Assembly (NCBI GenBank): GCA_019634415.1
Contig: JAHQVJ010000135.1
Location: forward strand, 1 to 37,010
Direction: 5' to 3'
DNA from: Myxococcales bacterium
GTDB taxonomy: Bacteria; Myxococcota_A; UBA796; GCA-2862545
DNA: 37,010 nt
Of this stretch, positions 15,702-24,505 are shown in pieces (within the stretch, counting starts at the first letter, position 1; each line of letters starts with the position of its first letter). The position numbers and the translations under genes are program-made. Below the pieces are notes generated by a model, which was not told the DNA's origin, searched no databases, and was given only the letters and a program-made list of their open reading frames with translations.

Positions 15702-16367
15702 CTACCGCTGGGTGCTCGGCATCGTGGATGCTCGTGATCTAGTGCCCAGCGTCGTGAGCTGACGCAGCGCCAGCGGGCCTGGCTCGATGTCGAAGGAGCA
15801 CACCGCCGCCACGATCTCCGTGGCGGCGAGCCACGGATCCTCGTGGTGGCTGGCGGGATCGAGCCGCATCAGCGTCTGCAGCAGCTCCTCGGTGAGGGTG
15901 ACGTCACCGTAGAGCTTGGCGCAGTGCGCTCCCAGCTCCGGGTGGCGCTGCAGCACCTCGCACAGCGCCTGCCGCACCTGCGGATCGCGACAGGTCTCGG
16001 CGCACTCGGCGAGCACCGGTCCGAACAGATCGGCATCGACGGGCAACCACCGCAGCAGCATGGGCACCGCGAGCGGCCCGAAGGCCACGATGGCATCGTG
16101 GGCGTAGAAGTCCCAGTCGCCCTCCGTCCGGCGCAGCATGTCGATCAACAGCGACAGCGCAGGTAGGTGCTTCAGCCGGCCCAGCAGCTCGATGGCGTGG
16201 GCCACGGATCGGCCGGGGTGGGCGTCGGGGTCATCCACGATGGCCATCAGCGCGCCGGACGAGCCCCGCGCATCGAGGATGCTCTGTGCGAGCGGCTCTG
16301 GCAGATCCTCCTCGTGGTGATCGTGAAGCGCACGGGCGACCCATCCCAGGTTGCAGACACGGACCAT
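15702..16367 (-). CDS. HEAT-like helical repeat protein
   Basis: 221 residues from ATG 16367, chosen because AGGAGG lies just upstream; the longer frame to 16427 lacks a ribosome binding site. The sequence is a run of paired amphipathic helices, for example SVAHAIELLGRLKHLPALSL followed by LIDML, FYAHDAIVAFGPLAVPMLLR and VRQALCEVLQRHPEL, with the conserved D/V/A pattern of HEAT or PBS-lyase repeats. No catalytic motif; such proteins usually scaffold others. No signal peptide, so probably cytoplasmic. Confidence 0.72.
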   Translation of the reverse strand: MVRVCNLGWVARALHDHHEEDLPEPLAQSILDARGSSGALMAIVDDPDAHPGRSVAHAIELLGRLKHLPALSLLIDMLRRTEGDWDFYAHDAIVAFGPLAVPMLLRWLPVDADLFGPVLAECAETCRDPQVRQALCEVLQRHPELGAHCAKLYGDVTLTEELLQTLMRLDPASHHEDPWLAATEIVAAVCSFDIEPGPLALRQLTTLGTRSRASTMPSTQR

Positions 16368-16497
16368 CGGGACCTCCTGACCTCTCCGTCGCTCCTTGGT
16401 GCGGTGGCGGAGGCGTGTGTCACACACGAGCGCACCATTCGGTTCGGTGCCGAGGGACAGCCTTCTCGTTGATTGAAAAAAAAGAAGGACGTCCCCG

Positions 16498-16558
16498 GGC
16501 TACCGCTGGCTCCTTCGGGATGACGCACCGACAAGAACGGGGTGCGAGGGCGGTAGCC
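16498..16558. repeat. Nested palindromic element in the intergenic region
   Basis: Outer arms GGCTACCGC (16498-16506) and GCGGTAGCC (16550-16558) enclose inner arms CGCACC (16524-16529) and GGTGCG (16541-16546), with an A8 run just to the left at 16476-16483. The structure ends 17 nt before the start at 16576. It looks like a REP/MITE-type palindromic unit. The rest of 16368-16497 shows nothing further. Confidence 0.5.
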
Positions 16559-16575
16559 TCGGGTTGGGAGGAACG

Positions 16576-17703
16576 ATGCCCGTCGCCACCATGGAGTGCA
16601 GCTTGTCCCACGAACTCGGGTTCGACCGAATAGGGCGGTGCGAGGACCCTTCGGCCATACACGCACTGTTGGAGGCCTTGAAGGACGGGGGCGAGCTGGT
16701 GCTCGTCTGCCCGGGTTGGAGCCGCTCGCGGAAGGCGGCCCGTGGCCAGGCGGCAGAGCTGGCTGCCGCCGTGCGGTCTCGGCTGGCCTCTCGAGCGGAT
16801 CCCGCTGCGCCCACGCACATTGCCACATTGATCTGGCCCACGGTGGCTCCACAGGTGCGCGAGATCTCCTCGGTCACGGCCCGCATGTTGCCCCCTGCCG
16901 AGTTCGTCGACGTGGCTGCGGATCTGTCGCTGCCCCAGGAGGAGCAGCTCGCCGCACTGGCACGCGGCACCTCGCTGACTGCGGCGGCGGCCCGATCCCT
17001 GGCGGACGTGCTGGCGCCTCTCTTCGGCGCCGGCACCTCCCCCGAGGCGCTGGTGGAGGCGTGGCGAGCCCAGGCGCGCGCCCAGCACGGCACCGACGAC
17101 ATCGTGGGGCTGCGTGCGCTGCAGCTGCTGGCGCTGTGGCGGCAGCGGGAGCGTGCCCGGGTGCTGGGGCAGGAGGCGGTCGGACAGCTGCTGTGCACCC
17201 TGGCCGATGGTGCTGGCCGGATCCACCTGGTGGGTCACTCCTACGGCTGCAACCTGTTGCTGTGGGCCTTGGCGCGCGACGAAGCTGCGGACGTGGCCTC
17301 CGCCACGTTGCTGCAGCCCGCGGTGGGCCGCCGCTGCTTCGAGGGCTCCGCCGAGCCCGCGGTGGAGCCGCTGGCCGGTGCGCTGTCGCGCGTGCGCACG
17401 CCGCCGCTGGTCACCTTCAGCCGCCGCGACGTCGCGATGCGGCAGCTGTTCCACTGGGCGGTCCCGCCGCGGCTGCTGGGACAAGAGGCTGCAGCGCCCG
17501 CCGACGGAGCGCTCGGTGGCTGGGGCCCGCCTGTGGCCGATGCCGTGGTGCAGATGGTGCCCGAGTCGCAGCCCTATCCGGACGCACCGCAGGGCTGGCT
17601 CGCCGTGGACGCCACCGAGCGGATCGCCCACCACGCCGACATCCTCTCCCCCGACGTGCAGTGGGCCATCGAGTGGACGATGGCGCGCGGCTCCGCCGCC
17701 TGA
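16576..17703 (+). CDS. Alpha/beta-hydrolase-like protein
   Basis: 375 residues from ATG 16576 (GGGAGGA upstream). LVLVCPGWSRSRKAARGQAA near the N-terminus resembles the first strand and turn of the alpha/beta hydrolase fold, and IHLVGHSYGCNLLLWALARD is a clean nucleophile elbow (GHSYG) with the catalytic Ser. A late HHADILSP may supply the His. The long insertion between these parts is helical. It could be a lipase/esterase or a membrane-proximal serine hydrolase; the substrate cannot be read. No signal peptide. Stands alone, with hairpins downstream. Confidence 0.7.
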   Translation: MPVATMECSLSHELGFDRIGRCEDPSAIHALLEALKDGGELVLVCPGWSRSRKAARGQAAELAAAVRSRLASRADPAAPTHIATLIWPTVAPQVREISSVTARMLPPAEFVDVAADLSLPQEEQLAALARGTSLTAAAARSLADVLAPLFGAGTSPEALVEAWRAQARAQHGTDDIVGLRALQLLALWRQRERARVLGQEAVGQLLCTLADGAGRIHLVGHSYGCNLLLWALARDEAADVASATLLQPAVGRRCFEGSAEPAVEPLAGALSRVRTPPLVTFSRRDVAMRQLFHWAVPPRLLGQEAAAPADGALGGWGPPVADAVVQMVPESQPYPDAPQGWLAVDATERIAHHADILSPDVQWAIEWTMARGSAA

Positions 17704-17708
17704 TCACA

Positions 17709-17735
17709 GCGACCATCCACGGAGTCGATGGTCGC
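17709..17735. terminator. Perfect hairpin after the hydrolase-like gene
   Basis: GCGACCATC and GATGGTCGC form a perfect 9-bp stem around a 9-nt loop, 5 nt after the stop codon. It lacks a U-tract, so it is a possible terminator or mRNA end stabiliser. Confidence 0.55.
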
Positions 17736-17845
17736 AGTGCTACAGGTTGCCGCTCCGCGCCTGGACTTGCAGCACTCCCTGCACTCGCTCGCAGGCTCGC
17801 TCGTTCCAGTCCTGCTGCAACCCCTGGATCAGGCGCGCTTCGCTC

Positions 17846-17880
17846 GACAGCGGCCCTCGACTCTGTCGAGGGTCGCTGTC
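17846..17880. terminator. Strong bidirectional hairpin between convergent genes
   Basis: A 16-bp stem (GACAGCG, one G-T mismatch, CCCTCGAC, and the complements) closes on a 3-nt loop. Its right arm overlaps the stop codon of the minus-strand thioesterase gene. It would serve both converging transcripts. No long U-tract is present. The stretch from 17736 to 17845 holds no other feature I can support. Confidence 0.65.
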
Positions 17881-18664
17881 AGATCCAGGCGATGGTCTGG
17901 CGGTTGAGCGCCACCAGGCGGCCGTCGGGGGCCCACAGCTCGCGATCCTCGACGGCATAGCCCTGTGAGGCCCCCTCGGTGCGCGCTCGGTACAGCAGCG
18001 GCGGCGCCACCTGCGAGGGCGGCAGCAGCCAGTCCAGGGCGAAGGCCACGGTGGCCACGGCCGTGAACTGGGTCTGCTCGATGGTGCCGGCGGGCCACCA
18101 GATGTCGGCCATGGCCGCGAGCTCCTCGTAGCCGAGGGCCTCGGGCGGGTGGTCCCAGCCCACCCAGCCCAGCGCCAGCGGCTCGCCGCCCGAGTAGGGC
18201 ACGCCGCTTACCGGATGGAAGGCCGCGTTCTGGGTGAACTGGGGTGCGGGTGGGCTCGGCACCTGCACCCGGGGGACGAGGCCGGCAGCGAGGGCGTCGG
18301 TGGGGGGCTGCTGCAGGCCGGTGGGGCCGCTCGAGCGAGGGCCGGCCAGCGTGAGGGTGGCCGTGCCCGTGGGGCGATCTCCTTGGATCACGTCGGCGCT
18401 CAACGCGGTGAGCTTGGAGCCACGCCGCAACGGCCGCACGCGGATCTCGGCGGTGCCGGGCAGGGTGGGGGCCGGCAGCGAGGCGTGCAGGGAGCGAGGC
18501 ACCCGCGTCGCGTCGGGCTCGCACGCCCGCATGGCGCGTACCACCGCGGCGAACACCAAGCCGCCGAACACCCCGCGGCCCTGCTGCCAGCCCTCGGGCA
18601 CGGTCCAGCGAAAGCGATCTTCGGCCAGGGGCTCGACCTGGCTGCAGTCCCAGATGCTGCTCAT
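17879..18664 (-). CDS. Acyl-CoA thioesterase, TesB-like double hotdog
   Basis: 261 residues from ATG 18664. Two hotdog halves are seen: the first carries PEGWQQGRGVFGGLVFAAVV and RVPRSLHASLPAPTLPGTAE, with the residue pattern of the central helix and substrate strand; the second ends in FALDWLLPPSQVAPPLLYRA and GRLVALNRQTIAWI. The family hydrolyses acyl-CoA or acyl-acceptor thioesters. The start overlaps the stop of the caspase gene upstream as ATGA, so a cytosolic thioesterase is made from the same message as a large exported caspase-like protein, an unexpected pair. Confidence 0.85.
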   Translation of the reverse strand: MSSIWDCSQVEPLAEDRFRWTVPEGWQQGRGVFGGLVFAAVVRAMRACEPDATRVPRSLHASLPAPTLPGTAEIRVRPLRRGSKLTALSADVIQGDRPTGTATLTLAGPRSSGPTGLQQPPTDALAAGLVPRVQVPSPPAPQFTQNAAFHPVSGVPYSGGEPLALGWVGWDHPPEALGYEELAAMADIWWPAGTIEQTQFTAVATVAFALDWLLPPSQVAPPLLYRARTEGASQGYAVEDRELWAPDGRLVALNRQTIAWI

Positions 18665-21600
18665 GGCGTCTCCTCGCCCACGCGCTCGGACACCTCGCCG
18701 ACCAGCTGCCGGGCCAGGTCCTGCACCCGATCGCTCCGGGCGTTCAGGGGCTGCTCCTCGGCGCTGTCGGGGCCGGTGCTGCGGGTCAGGAAGCCCTCGA
18801 AGCGCACGGTGCCCGAGGCCTCCCAGCACGCGCCCGTCACCTGCCACGTGTCGGCCACCGGATCGCTGTCCCAGTACACGAACACGCCGTCGCTCTTGTG
18901 GGCGTGGTCGCGCAGGGCGGCGTTCAGCGCGTCGGTGCAGCCGGCGGTGTCGCGTCGACCGCCCTGGCCCACCACCGCCGAGCGCACCACCACCGGGCGC
19001 ACGGCGCGCAGATCGATGTCGCCGCGGGTGTCCGGAGCCAGCTGGCCGAGCGGGAAGTCGTCGCTGCTGCCGCGGCGCGTGATCGGTTGCTGCACCCCTC
19101 CCACCCCCTGGGCGTGCTTGGGCACCTGCTGCTCGGCGTGCGCGAGGAGGCGGCTCACCATCAGCAGGTCCGCGTCGTCCAGCGCCGGTCCGCGCATGCC
19201 CTCGAGCAGCGAGTAGGTGAGGACCCCCTGGCCGAAGCGGCTCGCCTCGTAGCTGACCTTGTCGGCGGCGGCCCCGGCGAGCAGCCAGGCGCCGGTGCGT
19301 TCCCGGGCCCGCGCGTGCGCGCGCACCGCGTCGGACGACAGGGAGCGCGAGGCGGTCAGATCGTGCTCCACCTTGCCCGCCGCACAGGTGTCGAGCACCA
19401 CCACGCGCTTGAAGGCGGGGATGGTGGCCATGGCGTCGGCCAGCTCCGTGCCCGACAGGGCGCGCAGCTTGCGCAGCTCGGGGTCGTTCAGATCGGCGAA
19501 CGAGCCGGCGCTGGGCAGCATGTAGAAGTAGTCGTCCACCTCGCCGTCGGTGTGCGAGGCGCCGTGGCCGCTGAAGAAGACCACCACCGTGTCCAGCGGA
19601 TCGGCCTGGGACAGCCAGGTGAAGGCGTCGAGCACCGACTGCTTGTCGGGGGCGCCGTACACGCCGTCGCCCGGGGTGGTGGACAGCACCCGCAGGTGGG
19701 TGCGGTTGTCGCCGAAGCCCTGACCGCCGGCCAGCGCCATGGCGCGACCCACGCTGATGGCGTCCTTGCCGGCGTAGGTCAGGTCGAGATCGTCGGCGGC
19801 GTAGTCGCCCGTTCCCACCGTGAGCACCCAGAAGTCCGGCGGATCTCCCACCGGTGTGCCCTCGCTCTCCATGATCACGTCGAGGCCGCGCGAGCGGAGC
19901 AGCGAGCCGCCGTCGGTGGCCTCCAGGCGGATCCGGTTCTCGGCGCCGGGCAACCAGGTGGGCAGCGTCGACAGGTCCACCGTGCAGCTGGCACCGGTGT
20001 ACAGCTCCGGGCAGGCGTCCTCTACGAAGCTGGCGATGTGGCTGCCGTTGAGCGAGGCGTGCAGCGCCCCGATGCCGCCGCCCCGGTCTTCGAGGCGGAC
20101 CTCCAGCATGCCCGCGGGGCTGGGGCCGCTCGCGTGCACCACGGGCGGCAGCTTCACGGTGCTCAGGGGGGGCACGTCGCGCAGCGGCTCGTCGTGCAGG
20201 CCGCGTAGCTTCGCGAACAACCCGGGATCGTAGTAGCGATCCCGCAGCTGCGACAGATCGTAGGGCCGCCCGTCGATCACCCACACCAGGCCGTCCACGT
20301 CCACGTCGTCGTGGGTGTCGAAGCGGCCCTCGCGGTCCACCACCGCCCAGCCGCCCTCCGCGAAGACGTAGACGGATCCGAGCTCCTCGTCGTCGTCGCC
20401 GAGGATGGTGAGCGAGCCGTCGTCGGCCAGACGAAGCCAGTGGGGGGCCGGCCGAGCCATACGCATCAGCTCGGCGCGCTGACGACCGTTTGCGTCGCCC
20501 AGCCGCTTGCCGCGACCGGTGACGAAGCCCCCGTTGCCCAGCGAGCTGCGCATGCCCGACGCGATGTGCGGCACGGACCAGGCCTCTACCTTGCCCGCCG
20601 TGTTCTCCGTGATCAGGGTGCGGTTGTCGAAGGAGAGCGCCGCCCGTCGCTGGTTTCGCTGGAAGCGCTCGATCCGTACCAGCGGCGTCATGGGAAGGCG
20701 GTGGTTGAAGACGGCCACGCCCTTGTCGGTGGTGGCCAGCAGGCGGGTCAGGGGGGTGAGGGTCACCGAGTCGACGGGTCGATCCCCGATCTGGAAGGTG
20801 TGCTCCATCGTACCGGTGACGATGTCCCACAGGCTGGCGGTACCGTCCTCGTGGCCCATGGCGAACCAGTCGCTCTGTACGCCAGAGATGGTGGTGCTGG
20901 CGCGCACGTGGTCTGCGAGCAGGTGCTCGAGCTCGGTCTCGCCAGGCGTGTGCAGCCCCACGCCGCCGAAGCGCAGCCCCGACGCCACGCGCCCGTCCGC
21001 TGCCACGGCCACCGGGTACTTGGTGAGCGTCTGCTCGGGGGAGCGAGCCACCTCGGTGCGGTTCTCGGCATTCCAGATCCGGGTGACGTTGCGGCGCTCC
21101 ACGGTGACGGGGGAGCCGCCGGGGGTGAAGGCGGCGTACAGCATCTCGCCAGCTCCCTCCTCGGACACCGTCAGGTCCCCGAGCGGGCTGGCCGCCTTGG
21201 CGTCCCACAGGGTGGCGGTGCTCGACTGCACGGTGAGCAGGCGGGTGCCGTCGGGCGACAGCGCGAAGGAGTCCAGTGCTGCGTCGCCCACGTCGAAGGT
21301 GCGCACCTGCTTGCCGTTCTTCACCTTGAACAGGCCCACGGAGCCTTCACCCGTCCGCGCGGCGGCCCACTTGCCGTCCGCACTCACGGCGTCGGCGGAC
21401 AGCTCGGTGACGGAGCTGCGTAGCGCGCGGCGCTTCGCAGCCGTGGTGGCATCCCAGGTGGTGGCGGTGCCCTCCTCGTCGAGGGTGACCACGAAGCGCG
21501 CCGAGGCGAACACGGCGCTCGTGACCTCGGTGTCCAGCGACAGCGTGGGTCCGGCGGAGCCGTCCGACAGCTTCCAGCTCGCCACCTCACCGGTGCTCGT

Positions 21601-21879
21601 CACCGTGCGCAGCCACTGTTCGTCCTCCGACGCGTGCACGGCGAGCACGCGATCGGCGCGACTACCCGGGAGCCACAGCACCAGCGCGCCGGTGGCCACG
21701 TCCCACGCGCCCACCGCACCGTCGACGTCCAGCGAGAGCAGCTGCGCCTCGCTCGGCGTGAACTGCAGCTGGGCCAGGGGGGCGCGATGGCCCACCTGAG
21801 GCACGAGCCTCGCTCCCTGAGCATGGGCGCTCGCCCACGCCGCGCAGGTCATCCACAGGCACACCGCCAACCGGACCAT
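18661..21879 (-). CDS. Exported WD40-caspase fusion protein
   Basis: 1072 residues from ATG 21879, preceded by GAGGGGGAT. The signal peptide is MVRLAVCLWMTCAAWASAHA. Residues about 30-520 are degenerate WD40 blades (QLLSLDVDGAVGAWDVATGA, GTATTWDATTA, GTRLLTVQSSTATLWDA, GTASLWDIVTG). The caspase-fold domain follows, with His772 in VVFFSGHGAS and Cys832 in VVVLDTCAAG, so the dyad looks intact. A C-terminal region of about 150 residues is unassigned. WD40-caspase fusions occur in multicellular and predatory bacteria. The product is predicted to be exported rather than cytosolic. The stop overlaps the thioesterase start. Confidence 0.88.
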   Translation of the reverse strand: MVRLAVCLWMTCAAWASAHAQGARLVPQVGHRAPLAQLQFTPSEAQLLSLDVDGAVGAWDVATGALVLWLPGSRADRVLAVHASEDEQWLRTVTSTGEVASWKLSDGSAGPTLSLDTEVTSAVFASARFVVTLDEEGTATTWDATTAAKRRALRSSVTELSADAVSADGKWAAARTGEGSVGLFKVKNGKQVRTFDVGDAALDSFALSPDGTRLLTVQSSTATLWDAKAASPLGDLTVSEEGAGEMLYAAFTPGGSPVTVERRNVTRIWNAENRTEVARSPEQTLTKYPVAVAADGRVASGLRFGGVGLHTPGETELEHLLADHVRASTTISGVQSDWFAMGHEDGTASLWDIVTGTMEHTFQIGDRPVDSVTLTPLTRLLATTDKGVAVFNHRLPMTPLVRIERFQRNQRRAALSFDNRTLITENTAGKVEAWSVPHIASGMRSSLGNGGFVTGRGKRLGDANGRQRAELMRMARPAPHWLRLADDGSLTILGDDDEELGSVYVFAEGGWAVVDREGRFDTHDDVDVDGLVWVIDGRPYDLSQLRDRYYDPGLFAKLRGLHDEPLRDVPPLSTVKLPPVVHASGPSPAGMLEVRLEDRGGGIGALHASLNGSHIASFVEDACPELYTGASCTVDLSTLPTWLPGAENRIRLEATDGGSLLRSRGLDVIMESEGTPVGDPPDFWVLTVGTGDYAADDLDLTYAGKDAISVGRAMALAGGQGFGDNRTHLRVLSTTPGDGVYGAPDKQSVLDAFTWLSQADPLDTVVVFFSGHGASHTDGEVDDYFYMLPSAGSFADLNDPELRKLRALSGTELADAMATIPAFKRVVVLDTCAAGKVEHDLTASRSLSSDAVRAHARARERTGAWLLAGAAADKVSYEASRFGQGVLTYSLLEGMRGPALDDADLLMVSRLLAHAEQQVPKHAQGVGGVQQPITRRGSSDDFPLGQLAPDTRGDIDLRAVRPVVVRSAVVGQGGRRDTAGCTDALNAALRDHAHKSDGVFVYWDSDPVADTWQVTGACWEASGTVRFEGFLTRSTGPDSAEEQPLNARSDRVQDLARQLVGEVSERVGEETP

Positions 21880-21932
21880 CGGATCCCCCTCGGAAGGTGA
21901 GCCGATACTGGCACACGTCGGCCGTCGCGAGA

Positions 21933-23024
21933 TCAATCCTGCAGAGGTGAGATCTCCAGCACCATGTCGCGGATCTGATCGACGACCCACAGATCCCCGT
22001 CGTCGTCGAAGGCGATGCCGCCGAGGGTGCCGCTCTCCCAGCCCGTCTCCAGGTAGTCCACCAGGGTGCCGTCGAGATCGAAGGCGAAGATGATGGACGT
22101 GTCGGCGTCGGTGACCCAGAGCAGCCCGTCGTGCAGCTCGAGGCCCGAGGGCAGCTCCATGCCGTCCACGTCGTCCCCATCGACCAGCTTGGACAGGTCC
22201 CACCCGTCCACTGCCCGCATCTCACAGCCGTCGTAGTTGGGGCCGATGGAGCCCCCGATGGTGCCGGAGGAGGCATCGAGCACGGCGAGGCGGTTCTTGC
22301 CGCTGTCGGCCACGTAGAGCATGTCCGTGTCGCGGTCGTAGGCCATGTGGCTGACCACGTCGGGCACGAAGCCCACGCGTCCCTCGGCGAAGCGCTGGAT
22401 GATGGCATCGGTGTGATCACTGCCGCCGCGGCCGTGGTCGTCGACGAAGTCGTAGCGGGTCAGCGAGGCGTTCCAGCCGTCGAACACCCAGAACACGTTC
22501 TGGCGCTCCCACGCGATGCCGGCGCCGTCGGGGCTGTTGTGCAGCATGTCGAGGTGGCTGTCGTGGCCTCCGTCGAAGTTGCTCGACTCACCATCCCACA
22601 GGGTGGGGCCCATGAAGTCCACTGGTGTGGCGTTGCCCTGGGTCAGGTCGTGCTCCTCGTGGGACGTGGCGAAGTTGCCGCGCTGATTGAAGGCGAGTGC
22701 CGAGGGCTGGGCGAGGAAGTGGTTGCCCGACGGATCGGAGGCGTGGCGCGTAGTGGCCGCCCCGTGCGGATCGGAGACGATGGTGATGGAGTCGGTCTGG
22801 CGGTTCACCACCCACAGCTCGTCGGCGTTGGGGTGGAACTCGAGGTCGCGGGGCCAAGTCAGATCGTCCACCACCACCTCGCGGACCTCCACCGACGACA
22901 GCGCGTGGGTGTTCTGGCCGAGCACGGCGACTCCGGCCTCGGCGGGTGTGGTGGTGGGCTCTTCGAGGTCGGAGGTCTTGCTGCAGGCCAGCAGGACGAA
23001 GGCTGGAGCGAGTGCACGGATCAT
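21933..23024 (-). CDS. NHL/SMP-30-like beta-propeller lipoprotein
   Basis: 363 residues. MIRALAPAFVLLAC is the signal with lipobox LLAC; GAGGAG precedes the ATG. The chain repeats propeller-type strands such as LTWPRDLEFHPNADELWVVN, LYVADSGKNRLAVLD and LWVTDADTSIIFAFDLDGTL, spaced as in NHL or YVTN six-blade propellers. It contains several His and Asp residues (SHEEHDL, GGHDSHLDMLHN) that could bind metal. No enzymatic motif. A sigma54-type promoter with two upstream palindromes precedes it, next to the gene of an NtrC-type regulator, so it is a likely target of that system. Confidence 0.82.
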   Translation of the reverse strand: MIRALAPAFVLLACSKTSDLEEPTTTPAEAGVAVLGQNTHALSSVEVREVVVDDLTWPRDLEFHPNADELWVVNRQTDSITIVSDPHGAATTRHASDPSGNHFLAQPSALAFNQRGNFATSHEEHDLTQGNATPVDFMGPTLWDGESSNFDGGHDSHLDMLHNSPDGAGIAWERQNVFWVFDGWNASLTRYDFVDDHGRGGSDHTDAIIQRFAEGRVGFVPDVVSHMAYDRDTDMLYVADSGKNRLAVLDASSGTIGGSIGPNYDGCEMRAVDGWDLSKLVDGDDVDGMELPSGLELHDGLLWVTDADTSIIFAFDLDGTLVDYLETGWESGTLGGIAFDDDGDLWVVDQIRDMVLEISPLQD

Positions 23025-23053
23025 GAGGACTCCTCGTGGTGGGGATCCGACTC

Positions 23054-23069
23054 AGCAAGGGCCGTTCCA
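23054..23069 (-). promoter_or_regulatory. Sigma54 (-24/-12) promoter of the propeller lipoprotein
   Basis: On the minus strand TGGAACGGCCCTTGCT matches TGGCACG-N4-TTGCT except one base, with the GG and GC dinucleotides exactly 10 bases apart. The predicted start, near 23043, leaves a leader of about 19 nt carrying GAGGAG. Confidence 0.8.
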
Positions 23070-23111
23070 CCCTGCAGGCCGCGCCCGCGCATCCTCGGGC
23101 CAGCGAGGGTC

Positions 23112-23146
23112 TCGCAATACTGCGAGTCGGATTCGCAGATCTGCGA
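23112..23146 (-). promoter_or_regulatory. Tandem palindromes, likely enhancer sites for the adjacent NtrC-family regulator
   Basis: TCGCA-N4-TGCGA occurs twice, at 23112-23125 and 23133-23146. The centres are 21 bp apart, two helical turns. The second copy lies inside a perfect 22-bp palindrome (23129-23150). They lie about 75 and 97 bp upstream of the predicted sigma54 start, a typical distance for enhancer-binding protein sites. Confidence 0.78.
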
Positions 23147-23161
23147 ATCCGCGGGCCCCGC

Positions 23162-24505
23162 TCAGGACAGGCCGAGGCGCTCCAGATGGCGGTACAGCGT
23201 GGCTACGTGGATCCCCAAGCGAGCCGCGGCGCGTGGCTTGTCGCCCTCGCAGCGCTCGAGCACCAAGGAGATGTGCTGCCGCTCGAAGCGCATCAGGGCT
23301 TCCTTGAGGTCGTCGGGGTCCTCGGTGGCCGCCTCGGCCAGGATGCTCGGAGGGAGGTCCGCTGCGGTGATCCAGTCGTCGTCGCACAGCAGCAGCGTGC
23401 GCTCCACGGCGTTGGACAGCTCCCGCACGTTTCCTGGCCAGCGGTAGGTGCGCAGTGCTGCCATCGCCTCGCTGTCGATCTGGGGAGCCGCTCGGCCCTG
23501 CTGCTCGGCGTGCTTGGCGAGGAAGTGACGCAGCAGCGGAGCCAGATCTGCGCGGCGCTCCCGCAGCGGAGGCACGTCGATGCGCACCACCTCCAGGCGA
23601 AAGAACAGGTCCTGGCGGAACGCTCCTGCCTCGACCTGCTTTCGCAGGGGGCGGTTCGTGGCCGCCACGAGCCGAACGTCCACGGCCTGCGGCCGGTCTG
23701 CCCCCAAGGGAAGGACCTCGCGGTTCTCCAGCACCCGGAGCAGCTTGACCTGCACGTCGAGGGGCAGCTCGGCGACCTCGTCGAGGAACACGGTGCCGCC
23801 CTGGGCGGCGCGGAACACGCCCTGCCTGCTCCGGGTCGCGCCGGTGTACGCCCCTCGCTCGTGGCCGAACAGCGTGGCGTCGACCAGATCGCGCGGCTGG
23901 GCAGCCAGATTCACCGCGATGAACTCGCGATCCGCCCAGGGCGACAGCTCGTGCAGCGCCCGCGCCACGAGCTCCTTGCCCACGCCGCTCTCGCCCTCCA
24001 CCAGCACCGTGCTCCGGGAGGCCGCGGCCTTGCGCACCCAGGTCATCGTCCGCCGCATCGCGTCGGACTCGGCCACGATGCCGCTGTGCTGCGTGACCCC
24101 GCGCAGATCCCGGCGGCGGCGCTGCCGGTCGTGCTCCAGCCGACGCGTCTTCAGCAGACGGTCCACCTTGCTCTGGACCTCCTGAAGCGACAGCGGCTTG
24201 ACGAGGTAGTCCTGTGCACCGTGTCGTAGGGCCTCCACGGCGGACTCGAGGGAGCCGAACGCCGTCATCACCACCACGAGCACGTCGGGATGCTCCAGGG
24301 AGATCTGACGCAGCAGCGCGTCGCCGCCCATCCCGGGCATGCGCAGGTCCGTGATCACCAGGGCGAACCGTTCGTCGGACAGCGCTGCGGCAGCGTCCTC
24401 GGCGGTCGCCACCCCCACGGCGTCGTGCCCGCTTCGCGACAGGAAGCGCACGAGGTTGTCTCGCAGCACGTTCTCGTCGTCCACCACCAGCACCCGCTCA
24501 CCCAT
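23162..24505 (-). CDS. NtrC-family sigma54-dependent response regulator
   Basis: 447 residues from ATG 24505. Receiver domain 4-115 with phospho-acceptor Asp53 in ITDLRMPGM and Lys103 in YLVKPLS. The AAA+ domain (about 140-380) has Walker A GESGVGKE (171-178), the sigma54-contact loop GAYTGA (218-223, Phe replaced by Tyr), and Walker B GGTVFLDEVAEL. A Fis-type HTH ends the protein (GDKPRAAARLGIHVATLYRH). It activates sigma54 RNA polymerase when phosphorylated, here presumably by the kinase whose gene overlaps it by 8 bp. Likely targets are the three sigma54-type promoters found next to it. Gene order resembles zraSR-type metal-stress systems. Confidence 0.96.
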   Translation of the reverse strand: MGERVLVVDDENVLRDNLVRFLSRSGHDAVGVATAEDAAAALSDERFALVITDLRMPGMGGDALLRQISLEHPDVLVVVMTAFGSLESAVEALRHGAQDYLVKPLSLQEVQSKVDRLLKTRRLEHDRQRRRRDLRGVTQHSGIVAESDAMRRTMTWVRKAAASRSTVLVEGESGVGKELVARALHELSPWADREFIAVNLAAQPRDLVDATLFGHERGAYTGATRSRQGVFRAAQGGTVFLDEVAELPLDVQVKLLRVLENREVLPLGADRPQAVDVRLVAATNRPLRKQVEAGAFRQDLFFRLEVVRIDVPPLRERRADLAPLLRHFLAKHAEQQGRAAPQIDSEAMAALRTYRWPGNVRELSNAVERTLLLCDDDWITAADLPPSILAEAATEDPDDLKEALMRFERQHISLVLERCEGDKPRAAARLGIHVATLYRHLERLGLS

